From Sipunculus nudus (taxonomy: Eukaryota; Annelida; Sipuncula; Golfingiida; Sipunculidae): a DNA stretch of 64,000 nucleotides. Position numbers and translations under genes: made by a program. Where the stretch lies: NCBI GenBank assembly GCA_026874595.1, contig CM049308.1, forward strand, positions 97,871,124-97,935,123, read 5' to 3'. The notes beneath the pieces were generated by a model that was given only the letters and a program-made list of their open reading frames with translations, was not told where the DNA came from and searched no databases. This document shows positions 23,611 to 35,399 of the stretch, piece after piece; the stretch's first letter is position 1, and the number at the start of each line of letters is the position of its first letter.

Positions 23611-25433
23611 AGTGAACCTGTAAGCTTATGTGATGGTGTGGTGTCAGCCATTGTCCGTCGTCTGTACGTTAACCCATACCATCTTGAAAACGGCAGGATT
23701 TAGCTTCACCAAATTTTATGCCAAAAATTAGTCATCTAAAAAACTCTATTGGATTTTGCATATTTTTTGGCTAACTGTGTTTTCTTAGATTTTATAGGGA
23801 AAAAGCTAAAAAAACCTTTAAAAATCTTCTTCTCCGAAAAGGTTCAATATTTCACAAAAATTTCCTTGAACAATCTCTCTCAAGTTTGTTCGAATGGTGT
23901 AAGTTTGGTGATTTTTGGCCGAATTACATGAAGTTGAACTTAGTCACCTGTCGAAAAAAAGCATACTTAAAAGCATACTTAAATTACAATCTCAGAAACG
24001 GCTGGAGCTATCATCACCAAATTTTATGCCAATATTGGTCACATGAGTCATATCTGAAATTGAGTTATTGGCGGCGCCAGCTGCAGCAGCCTTTTTTGTA
24101 CGGGGGTCATCAGTGCCCGTATCATACTAAGGGCTACAAAAAACTTCTTCTGTGAAACCAAATGGCCAAATTGTTTAATATTGCACAGATATGTTCCTAG
24201 GGTAGTGCTTTCTGAAGTTTGTTCAAATGGTCTCAGTTCAGTGACTTTTGGCCAAGTTATGGAAAGCTGAATTTAGTCATATGCTATAACAGCCCATTTT
24301 AGCTCAGTGGCTACAAAGATCTACTCAAAAACCACTGGGCCAAATTCTTAAATCTCACACCTTAATTATCCTTAAATGTTGATAATTCAAGTTAGTTCAA
24401 ATGGTTTTGGTTCAGTGATTTTGGGCTGAGTTACGGGAAGCTGAACTTAGCCATTTTGCTGTATTTTCCTATACGAGTCATAAACCTGCAAAACGTTTTT
24501 GGCCTGATGCCACTGAGGCCAGTTTGTTTAATATTTTATAAGAATAATCCCCACAATAATTCTTATTTTTATTGTCTTTGAAGGTTCCACATTAATAATT
24601 TTTGGCTGAATTATGGATATTGAATATGTTAGCTGTGTGAAGCAGTTACATCTAGCCTGGCACCAGTTTATCAGCATCTATTAAATCATGCCACTAGACA
24701 TTAAGATGTCAGGTTAAATAGCTTGGCAGACTGCCAACTATTTCAGATTTGGCAACAGGCAAAAGGTCAGCCTGGATCTTTTTATAGCTTTATCTGGTAA
24801 CTGTATCAGATTAGGCAACAGGTCATGTGTTCACTCAGTACAGCCAGGTATAGGTTAGAGTTCACTCAGTGCAGTAGCTGCATTCTATTTATAGCTTTAG
24901 CAGACTGTCCACTGCATCAGATTTGGCCCCAAAGGTCAGTCTGGAACTATTTATAGCTTTGGAAGACTGCCAACTGTGTCAGATCAGGGTACAGGTCCAA
25001 GGTTCACTCAGTCTAACCTGGTGCTGGTCAAGAGTTCATTCAGTGCAGTAGCTTGAGCCAGCAATTTGTCACAGTTCACTTGGGGCAACTGCCTTTCTCA
25101 CCTAAGCCTGGTTAGCCCAGTGCATCAAACTCAAGGGAAGTTTGTAGTATTGGCCTGATATTTTTACATGTCTATGCATCATTGATGGCTTTCCGTTCAC
25201 AAGACAGGTGTCGCCATCTACAATGACTTTTGCACAGTGTATGTGCCTGCTTATTTCTATGGAGGAATTTGATATATCAGCCTGAAATTGGGCATATTTA
25301 TCCATATCGGATATCTATATCATGTACAAGACTGGTGGCGCCACATACAATAATTTTTGCACAGTGTATGTCCCTGCTTATTTCTCAGGAGGGTTTGACA
25401 TATCAGTCTGAAATTTGGCATATGTAGGCCTTG
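23611..25433 (+). mobile_element. Family B element, 1.82 kb
   Basis: The head AGTGAACCTGTAAGCTTATG follows a T run, and the end TAGGCCTTG (25433) precedes TTT. The body has repeated sentences such as CAAGTTTGTTCGAATGG and a GGCGGCGCCAGCTGCAGC variant of the palindrome. It then has a 60-90 bp degenerate repeat (GGCAGACTGCC..., 24716-25075) and half-units of the 278-bp family at 25207 and 25334 (127 bp apart). Confidence 0.7.
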
Positions 25434-25833
25434 TTTCTAAAATACACCAGTGTATAGCTAAATTCAACTCTGTCACAAGAAAAAAGAAGTAGACCTGGAA
25501 GTCAGACAGGCAGGTGGCAGCCCCTGTTGTGGAGTGTAAAAAGTACCCACATGGTTTTGGTCAAGGCAATATGGAGACCACAGGTTCTCTCCGGGTCATC
25601 TCCAGCTAGGGTGTCATAGGATTTCTTAATGAATACTTTGTGGACTTGCAAAATAGGTATCATATTAAATCAAATGTTATTAATAAATAGGATGATGAGA
25701 TATAAGGCATATCAAGGCTCTGGAGAGAAAGATATTGACATCTCATTAGGTAATAATCTTTTATTTTTTTACAGTTTATTGCTCAAAGCTGCCTTTAACA
25801 AATTGGAACCGATCTGGTTCCGACAGCTAGAAC

Positions 25834-26575
25834 CTAGGACCTTAGGATACTACATATGGTACAATGTACAATAACAGTATAAATTCTATTTTCCATTTCT
25901 ACTTCAAAGACAAATTTCAGGTTGCCTGTATTGCCATATTTAAATTTACTGATACACATTTTTGCTATGAGAATAATGTGATTGACTTTTGATGTGGTCT
26001 CACTATTATCTTCACATTTGTATCTGAGTATTACGTCAGCTTCCGATAATTTGACACTTTTGCCAGCTATTACCAAAATTTTGCTTTCTACTTCCAACCA
26101 AAAATGTTTCAGTTTTCCACATTAATAGAAAAAGTGTTCAATGTAGCCTGTTTCGTCACAAAAACTACATTTAATAGAGTCCTTTATACCCATTTTATGT
26201 AGCAGCACATTGGTGGGAAATATATAATGAAGTATTTTCTAGTGGAGTAGTTGTAACCTGACCTCTTAACAACATTTCTTTGCTGTATACCAGTCCGCTG
26301 ATGTTAGGCATCTACTTGGATATTTATTTAGCCAATCTTTTCAGAGTAGGGAGTCACGATGTTATCCTGCTTTATTAAATTACGAATAGATTTCACATTA
26401 AGCACTGTAATTGGCAGGCCTCGGAACTGATTATCTTGTGTCTCGAAAACTGGGGAACCATTCTTGCGTATAAAATTTTTAACTGCCGTCTGTACTACAT
26501 TATACTCCAGCATTCTTGCTGGACTATTGCCTAGTTTTCTGACCACATCTTCAAAACTCATGATAAGACCATTTT
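25834..26575 (-). pseudogene. LINE ORF2 C-terminal relic
   Basis: On the minus strand the pieces read in order: MSFEDVVRKLGNSPARMLEY (from 26561), LLH.KILHYIFPTNVLLHK, then MGIKDSIKCSFCDETGYIEH with a following F-F-Y-stop-C, then LEVESKILVIAGKSVKLSEA. The CxxC...H...C region after a LH..I..TN..LHK segment is the usual C-terminal zinc-knuckle-like region of L1/Tx1-type LINE ORF2. Internal stops and the absence of RT and endonuclease domains make it a 5'-truncated pseudogene. The clade is uncertain. Confidence 0.6.
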
Positions 26576-26619
26576 GTACTATATCAGAGAGGTAACCCTA
26601 ACCCTAATTATACCCTTAG

Positions 26620-27195
26620 AGAAAAAAAACATAGTTTAAGCACAGTCAAGAAGCACATAAAAAGCACAATAGAAGTATAAATGGAGCATGCTTTAAGCAC
26701 AGCTGGGGCATATAAAAAGCACCTTTGAAGCATATTCAGAGTGTGCTTAAATGTTACTGGAATTGAAATGGCACTTAGAAAATATTTGATCAGGAGCACT
26801 ATAAAAGCAGAGAAAAAGCATGCCTGGAGCATTCTGAAGCACATGTTCAGCACATTAGAAGTACTAATGGAAGCACAGAAAAAGCACACCTGGAGCACTT
26901 TTTTAGCAGATATTCAGCACATGAGAAGTATTCAAGAAAGCACACAAAAAGCATACTTGAAGCACTTTTGAAGCACAGTTTCAGCACATGAAAAGTATTC
27001 ATGAAAGCACGGAAAAGCCATAGCTGGAGCACTTTTTAAGCACATATTTAGCACATGAGAAGTATTCATGGAAGCAAAGAAAAAGCATACTTGGAGCACT
27101 TTTGAAGCATAGTCTCAGCATATGAAAAGTATTCACGGAAGCACACAAGAAGCATACCTGGAGCACTTTGAAGCACTCATGGAAGCACAGAATAA
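26620..27195. repeat. 67-bp minisatellite (GAAGCAC-rich)
   Basis: (G/T)AGAAGTA or GAAAAGTATTC starts at 26856, 26923, 26990, 27057 and 27124, exactly 67 bp apart. GAGAAG and GAAAAG alternate, hinting at a 134-bp dimer. More degenerate copies extend left to about 26620. Minus-strand frames here come from the repeat. Confidence 0.9.
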
Positions 27196-27204
27196 GCACA
27201 CCTT

Positions 27205-27416
27205 CCATACCGAAAATAGGGTCAGTAGGTCTTCAGTCCTTTGAGATATTAAGGAAAACCCTCAATTTTTTTATTAAAACCGCACTCTTACAATTTCAAG
27301 GCTGCCAAATATAAAAACCGTTGATCTGTTTTTGATCATATTTCATATACATATTACTGTATATATTTTGTATATATATATATACAAGAAATTGTAGCAG
27401 TATTGTGTAATTTTTT
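27205..27416 (+). mobile_element. Outer family A element, segment 1
   Basis: Family A body (AAAACCCTCAATTTTT... to GTGTAATTTTTT) resumes at 33799 (TTTAAGTTATGGG) and then at 37557. It is the outermost layer of the nest and ends with the tail at 39567-39597. Its head is not seen. Confidence 0.7.
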
Positions 27417-28802
27417 AGCTCAGCTGACTGAAAGTCATCTGAGCTATAGCGATCACCCTTCGTCCGTCGTCCTGCCGGCTGGGCGTCAACAGGGCCCAAA
27501 TCGTAACTGCTGGACCTGGAATCTTCTAACTTGACATTCAGGGAGATCTATGAAAAATCTCCCTGGAAACCTGAAATTAAGTCTCTGTTACCCATATTCT
27601 CCGAGCTATGGGTCTCCTAAATACCCCCCAGAATAATAAAAAATTTGATACAAAAGCTCAAGTATCTGAATAACTACTGCATTGATCAGAATGATTCTTT
27701 GCATGAATATTGATCATGGAGAATACCATCAGTTCCTGCAAACTGGTGGCACCACCTGAATTTTTTTTAGCGAACCTGTGAGCTTATGCGATGGTGCGGC
27801 GTCGTGCGGCGTCTGTCGTGTGTCATCTGTACGTTAACCATAGCTATCTCAAAAACAGCAGGAGCTAGCATCACCAAATTTTTTGCAAATAATCAGTCAT
27901 CCGAAAAACTATATAGGATTTTGTTTATTTTTTTCCTAACTGCATTTTCTTAGATGTTATAGGGAAAAAGCTAAAAAAGCTTTAAAAATCTTCTTCTCCT
28001 AAACTGTCCAGCCAAATTGTCCAATATTTCAAAGAAATGATTCCTGGAAAAATCTTTCTCAAGTTTGTTCGAATGGTTCCAGTTAGGAGATTTTTGGCCG
28101 AGATACAGGAGGTTGAACTTTGTTAACTGTGCAAAAAAGCATATTAAAATTTAAATCTCAGAAACGGCTGTAGCTATCATCACCAAATTTTATGTCAATG
28201 TTGATCACATAGGTCATATCTGAAATTGAGGTATTGGTAGCGCCACCTGCATCGGCCTTTTTTGTACAGGGTCATCAGTTCCTGTATCACACTGAGGGCT
28301 ACAAAAATCTTCTTCTCTAAAAAAACCATAAGGCCAAAATGTTTAATATCGCACAGAAATGACCCTAGGGTAGTGCTTTCTGAAGTTTGTTCGAATGGTC
28401 TCTTTTCAGTGACCTTTGGCTAAGTTATGGGAAGCTGAATTTAGTCATATGCCATAAGAGCCCATTTTAGCTCAGTGGCTTCAAAGATCTTCTCAAAAAC
28501 CACTGGGCCAAATTCTTAAATCTCACACATTAATTATCCTCAGATGTTGATACTTCAAGTTTGTTCAAATGGTTTTGGTTCAGTGCTTTTTGGCTGAGTT
28601 ACGGGAAGCTGAACTTAGCCAGTTTGCTGTATCGTCCTATATGAGTTATAAACCTATGAAACGTTTTTCGACTGATGCCACTGTAGCCCGTTTGTTAAAT
28701 ATTTTACAAGAATAATTTCTACAATAATTCTTATAATAATTGTCATTAATTGTTCCACATGAATGATTTTTGGCAGAATTATGGAGATTGAATTGAGTCA
28801 TT

Positions 28803-31800
28803 AGCTCAGCTGACTATAAGTCATCTGAGCTATAGTCATGGTCCATTGTCCGTCGTCCATCCGTCTGTCTGTCCGTCCGTCCGTCTGTCCGTCTGGATGT
28901 CTGTCCGTAAGACTGGCACGTTTTGACACCGTTGGACCTACGAATCTGAATTTCGGCATACAGTTAGATATCCCCATAATCTTCAACCATGCCAAAAATT
29001 GGGTCAATAGGACTTCGTTCCTTTGAGATATTAAGGAAAAACCTCAATTTTTTATTAGAAATCTATTTTCACACTTCAGGACTGCCAAATATCAAAACCA
29101 CTCATCTGGGTTTCTTCATATTTACCATAAATATTCCTCTATATAGTTCCTATGTACATGCCAGATATTAAGTCAGTATTATATAATTTAAAAAAGTTAT
29201 GGGCCCAAACATAATGGACTTTGTAAAAAAATCAGGAAGATATTTGGTCACTTAAGACCAAAAGTGTTAAAGGTAGGGACTTTTTTCCAGTAATACAACT
29301 TTAATTAATCAAAATTTAATTGTATACCAAAAATTAGATCAAAATTTGTTGAATTTTTTTAAATATTGGCAAAAATATAAAATTGGTACCTTAAATTTTG
29401 CCCAACTTTGGCCATGGCACGTTTTTTTCCTGTAAGTACTGTGGATTTAATTTTCACACCATGTATACATAAGGATTTAATCTGTTAAAATCTGAAATTT
29501 GAAAATAAAAGCTGCAAAATTAGGCTAGTTATTGAATTTTTTGGAGGCTCTTGTTGTATTCCCTTACAATGTCAAGCAGTCCACTTTGATGACTGTAGGT
29601 CATTCAGTGCACATCTCTATGCTCCCCAGGCTGTTGACATATTTTTAGATGTCCCAAAAATCTCCTACCATACCAAAAATTGGGTCATTAGGACTTTGTT
29701 CCTTCGAGATATTAAGGAAAAAAAACTCTGTTTTCCATAAAATAAGCCATTGTTACACTTCAAGGCTGCCTAATATCAAAACCACTGATCTGTTTTTGAT
29801 CGTATTTAGTATTCACATTCTTTTATACATTTTCTATGAACATACCAAAAATTAGGTCAGTATTGGGTATTATTTTGAAGTTATGGGCCAAAACATAATG
29901 CAATTTTTTTTAAAATCAGGAAATATATTTACTCACCTAACATGAGAATTTCTGAACCTAGAGACTTTTTTTCAGGAATATATTTTTATTTAATCAAGAT
30001 TCAATTGTTTACCCAAAATTAGATCTGAATTTTGCAAATTTTTCAAGTTATTAGCATAAATAAAAAATCAATACCTTAAATTTTGTCCAACTTTGGCACT
30101 GTTGATTTAATTTTCCCAGCATATATGCATAAGGATTTAATCTTTTAAAATCTGAACTTTCAAAAGAAATTGATTGGAATGAATAGCTTTTATTCATGTT
30201 TTCATACACCATGTCAAGTGTTGTTTACATCTAGCCCACCTAGTAGTACAGCCTTCACTTGCATTATGTAACCCACCCCAGGCAGCTTACCTTGGCCCAG
30301 CTTGGCCACTACTAGCAGGCTTCCCCTCTGCCCTGCACTCACCCCCCCCCCCCCAGCTGGTGCATAAACTAGATGAATGTTATAATTTTTCTGTATTTTA
30401 TTTTATTCTTGGACATGCTACATTTTAGATTTTGTATTGAACCACCAGGGTTACAATGATTAAAGTGTACATTTAATTGTGTCCACAAAGTGGTGTATTG
30501 CTGTGAAAGTGTGGATGTTCATGAGATAAGTAATTCCTTACTTCAGAAGAGTAAAAACTTCACCAGGTGTGAAATTGACTATTAATTCCAGTAATTAATT
30601 AAAACTGGGATAGTAATTAGCACAATGATATTGTTTGTCCCTCATTCAACCAACAGTGTGTATACTTTATTTGAAAAGATGTTTTATTTTATAAAATTTA
30701 CTTTTATTTTATTTTGGTGAATAAATTTAAGCATTTACTGAAAACTCCAATGTGCAAAACTTTTTAATAGTGATTCAAGTAATATTCTTGTAGATGCCAT
30801 GTTGTGGCATTATTTTCTTTTAAAATCAGTTTAAACATTTATGATTTAAAAATAATAAAATATATGTGTATGCATAATATGACCCAACGTTTTTTACTCT
30901 GTATATATAATGATTGCAACTTTTGCAACAATTCTAATATTTTAACTTATATTTTCAGGTTTTTTAAATAAAAATTTATAAACCTGTAAATAAAAAAATG
31001 ATTCAGATAAAAAATTCTTAATGGAAAAAGTGGATCTGCTTAAAAAAATAGGATTATATATAAACTTAAATGCATTATTCTCTTGAAAGTGAAATAAAGG
31101 TATTAGTCCATTCTGTCCACTTGCCTGTCCATCTGTAAATTTTCGTATGCAACACAGTATCTCAAAACTTTTACTGTTTTTCTTCATGACAGTCTTGTCA
31201 GAGTATTAGGATGCAATCATATATTTAGAACTTTACTATAACCATGTAGGAGGGCCCCTTTCCTCTTAGCTTTTCATATTCTTATATAAATGAAAAACAT
31301 TACAATAGAATATTTCTACATCCACCTTCGTGCTGCCCTCACTTTTCCCTTCTCCAAACCCCATCCCAAAGTCAGCTTCAGTAAGCAAGAACAAGATGAA
31401 TCAGATATATTCATACTTTAATATTTTGTATAACTATTTGTCCATAGGTACCTATGTACATGCCAGAAATTATGTCAATATTGTGTAATATGTAGACATA
31501 GTGGGCATCACAATAATGTACCTTGTCAAGACTAAAGAGATATTGTGTCATACAGTCACATATTCATAAATCACTTCATCAGTATAGTTAATCATAACAT
31601 CATATCTGTCAAATTGAACGCTTGCAGACTACCATACACTTTAGATCCTTCAACAAATAGCCTTATCATCATTCTACTACTGCTTATTACTGCTGTCATT
31701 GCATTCATATTTGCTCAAATATATCACAATTTTCAACCCCTCCTAAATAAATAAAAAATGAACCACTTTATTTGACTCTATTAATCCATCAGTCAGGTAA

Positions 31801-31961
31801 TTTCATTTATCATTTACTCACATATTACATTACATTCCTTTATAATAGCCCAACATGTCCATGATATTCATAAGCTTTATCGACTCGATATAGTATCACA
31901 GTGGAGAAACATTTATAGTCCAATCACGATCAGCTGAGCGCCGTGACCCATGGGTCCCTTG
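28803..31961 (+). mobile_element. Family A element, nest level 4, 3.16 kb, both ends present
   Basis: The head hairpin is at 28803-28831 (loop ATA), with GTCC/GTCT repeats to about 28890. The tail is at 31931-31961. Left flank TTGAATTGAGTCATT and right flank TTTTACCATATATG match the uninterrupted GAGTCATTTTACCATATATG at about 43825, an empty site in a T run. The body includes two family A body copies, the CCTAGTAG empty site at about 30240 and a poly-C run at 30341. Confidence 0.88.
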
Positions 31962-32439
31962 TTTTACCATATATGTTAGCTGTGTGATGCTGTTACATCT
32001 AGCCTGGCACCAGTTTATCAGCATCTATTACATCATGCCACTAGACATTTAGATTTCAGGTTATCTTTGGTTAATATTGACAAGAAAGTTTCTTAAAAGC
32101 TTTTAAAAAATTTAGATTTATGATTTAAGTTATTCATCATACCAGGCAATGTTACAATCATGGATATTCAGCTCTCTGTGGCTATATAAAGACAACTGTA
32201 CGTGGATTATAAATTACTGGTATCCCTACTCAACTTAATTCAAGAATTTGCCATCAATGAGATATATCTGTATTTTAATTTTGCATTCAGTATGCATCCG
32301 TAATAATTTTACATATATTCCTGATTTCTTTTTTATAAAAAGTCAGCTGAAAAGCATTTTGTATTGGGAAAATAAATTTCAAAGTTATTTCGAGTAGGGA
32401 CCACTTTTGTGTTCAGCTGGCAGTACTTTGTTTACCACT

Positions 32440-33080
32440 GGCAGATTGGCAGATAGCTTTGGCAGACTGCTCACTGCATCATATTTGGCACCAAAGTTCA
32501 GCCTGAATCTATTTATAGCTTTGGCAGACTGGAAACTGTGTCAGATTATGCAACAGGTCAAGAGTTCACTCAGTGCAGCCAGGTACAGGTCAAAAGTTCA
32601 CTCAGTCTAGCCAGGTGCAGGTTAAGAGTTCACTCAGTGCAGTAGCTTGAGGCAGCAATTTGTCACAGGTCACTCGGGGGAAACTGCCTTACTCACCTAA
32701 GCCTTGTCTGCCCAGTGCATCAAACTCTGGGGAAGTTTGATGTATTGGACTGATATTTTGACCTGTCTATGCGTCTTTGATGGTATTCTCATTTACAAGA
32801 CAGGTGGTGCCACGTACATTGACTTTTGCACAGTGTATGTGCCTGCTTTCTTCTACAGAGGAATTTGATATATCAGCCTGAAATTGGTCATATTTATACA
32901 TATCGAATAGCTTTGTCGTATACAAGACTGGTGGTGCCACCTACAATAATTTTTGCACAATGTGTGTCCCTGCTTACTTCTCAGGAGGGGTTTGATATAT
33001 CAGTCTGAAAATTCGGCATTTGTGTATATCTCTGATAGCTTCGATGTATACAAGACTGGTGGTGCCAGCTACAATCGTTT
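32440..33080. repeat. Family B internal repeats: GGCAGACTG minisatellite and 278-type half-units
   Basis: Paralogous to 24716-25420. Palindrome variants GGTGGTGCCACG/C lie at 32803, 32930 and 33058 (127 and 128 bp apart). Confidence 0.7.
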
Positions 33081-33798
33081 TTGTGTTGTGTGCACCCATG
33101 CCAGAATTTCAGCAGTGATGTTTGTGTAATTGTTTCTTATTCAAAATGTTTAGTACTTGCATTGTTCATATACATGAAAAGTAATGGTCCAGCATTGAAG
33201 CATTATACCTGGTGTATTTCCCAATGCACAGGTTCGCATTAGGCCTGTAGGCCTTGTTCCAAATTTTACGAATTTTTTTCTCTATTATTTAAACCTTCAA
33301 ATTAAGCCAAATCTTGTAATTGGGCACCAATCATAAACCTTTGACCTAGAATCTTCAAACTTTACATCTAGGGAGGTCTATGAAAAGTCTTCTTGAAAAT
33401 CTGGAATTAAGTCTCTGTTACTCTTATCCTCTGAGCTGTTTGGCTCGTAATTCCCCCCCCCCCCCCCCCACGAATGATCAAAAATGTGATACAAAAGCTC
33501 CAGTGTATGAATAACTAATGCATTGATAGCCATGATTCTTTGGATATATATTGATCATGGAGTGTTCATCAGTTCCTGAAGACTGGTGGCACTACCTGTA
33601 TTTTTTCAAATTTTTACACATTTTTTTTCTATTTATGAGACCTTCAAATGAAGTGGTCATCTGTCAAAAAGCCCACTGAAACCCATTTCTAAGGACTCTT
33701 CACAAAATTCATGATTTTTTTGCACTCTGGCTGTCATTTTGCTCATCGTTCAAACATTCCTTGAATTCAGCTGAGCGTCATGGCCCATGGGCCACTTG

Positions 33799-33893
33799 TT
33801 TAAGTTATGGGCTTAAACATTATTCACTTTGTAAAAAATCAGGAAATATATTTACTTACATAACATGAGAATTGCTGAAGCTAGAGACTTTTT
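33799..33893 (+). mobile_element. Outer family A element, segment 2
   Basis: A short piece of family A body (TTATGGGCTTAAACATTATT ... GCTAGAGACTTTTT) lies between two nested insertions. Confidence 0.7.
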
Positions 33894-34479
33894 AGCGAAC
33901 CTGTGAGCTTATGCGATGGCGCAGCATCGTCTGTCTGTCGTCAGCCGTCCGCTGTCCAGGGCTGGCTTTCCGCCATCAATGGCTGTAAGTCAGAAACCGT
34001 CTGAGCTAGCAGCTCCAAATTACATGTAAGAATTAGTCTCATGTGAACTTGGTGCCCTGGAGCTTATTATTGGATATCTGCATTAATTTAGATTTTATAG
34101 AGAAAAAGCTTAAAAACATTTAAAAATCTTCTGCTCTGAAACTGTCCATCCAAATTGTCCAGTATTTCACAGAAATGATACCTGGAACAATCTCTCTCAA
34201 GTTTTTTCGAATGGTTCCAGTTTGGAGTTTTTTTGCCGAGTTACAGGAGGTTGAACTTATAGTCATCTGTCCAAAAAAGCACTCTAAAATTAAAATCTCA
34301 GAAACGGCTAGAGCTATAATCACCAAATTTTATACCAATGTTTGTCACATATGTCATATATGATTTTGAGGTATTGGTGGTGCCACCTACATTGATGTGT
34401 TTTTTACAAGCAAAAATGTAATTTTAAACTCTTCTAGCTTATACACTGATTTATGGTGAAACTGTTTAGCTGATTGGTT

Positions 34480-34870
34480 TAAACTTAATATAATAGGTGA
34501 TTGGTACCTATGAGGGCTCCAGATCTGTTAAATTACAGACCTGTTGGAATTCCAAAATGGCCACCACAGCCAGATCGCTGAATTTCTTTCACGCGCCATA
34601 ACTCAACAACAACCTGTTGCAGCTTTCCAAAATTCACAGGGATGATTGGTACCTATGAGGGCTCCAGACCTATTGAATACCAGACCTCTCGGAATTCCAA
34701 TATGGCTGCCACAGCCTGATCCCTGATTATCTTTTGCGCGCGATAACTCAACAACAACCAACTGCAGCTTTCCCAATTTCACAGGGATCATTGGTGACTA
34801 TGAGGGCTCCAGACCAATTGAATTACAGACTTGCTTAAAATCAAATATGGCCAACAGACTACATTCGGTG
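34480..34870. repeat. 145-bp tandem repeat
   Basis: ATTGGTACCTATGAGGGCTC recurs at 34500, 34645 and 34790, exactly 145 bp apart. Each unit ends with a CCAATATGGCTGCCACAGCC-like block. Similar wording (AATCCAATATGGCCACC) occurs near 47978. Confidence 0.85.
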
Positions 34871-35399
34871 ATTTTCTATTGCACACATTATTTCAGACAT
34901 ATCTTCTTTAATATCATTTGATCCAGTCGGATTTTATCCTTCATGCATGTGGATAAAAACCTGTTTTTGTTTGTCATATTTTTCAAATTTAACTTAATTT
35001 TTCACCCACATGTAAACTAGTCCAGCACTACCAGAAATGCGGGGCCCTCTGAGGACCATTGTCCAACCACATCTAGTTTTATGGTAGGGTTCTGCCAGTT
35101 TCATAAGAATAGATTGGGTAAATACAGTTTTAAAAAAGCATTGTAGCCAATTGAAAAAGGCTTTCTGTATTTGAAAAGAGATTTGACAACATGCTGAGTT
35201 TCAGCAGCCAAGTGAAGAGGGCACTCAGTACAAACAGGTGGGGTCCAGACATCACCATGGCAATTGACCTGGCTCTGGGGGGTGTCTAGACACAATGTTT
35301 AGATGCAGAATTCCCAGATTATTGGAACTATATCTTTCAACTGTTTGAAATACTTGGTTTGCATTTTAAGCGAATCGGGTTTATCATCAGGTCACATGT

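Larger units (their letters stand above)
27769..33256 (+). mobile_element. Family B element, nest level 3
   Basis: The head is AGCGAACCTGTGAGC, and the end is TTAGGCCTGTAGGCCTTG (33256). Flanks ACCTGAATTTTTTTT and TTCCAAATTTTACG rejoin to the empty version near 33597 (ACCTGTATTTTTTCAAATTT). The body is shared with 23611-25433. It is interrupted by 28803-31961. Confidence 0.8.
27417..33798 (+). mobile_element. Family A element, nest level 2
   Basis: The head hairpin has loop GAA (27417-27445). The tail at 33768-33798 carries a changed palindrome, TGGCCCATGGGCCA, then CTTG. Flanks GTATTGTGTAATTTTTT and TTTAAGTTATGGGCTTAAAC rejoin to the family A consensus (compare 38056-38085). After removal of the nested 27769-33256 element, its body contains a roughly 330-bp direct repeat (TGATACAAAAGCTC at about 27647 and 33487). 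Confidence 0.8.

Noticed and set aside
26328-26561. Independent small minus-strand gene
   Set aside because: Together with 25834-26260 it reads as one degraded LINE C-terminus with intervening stops.
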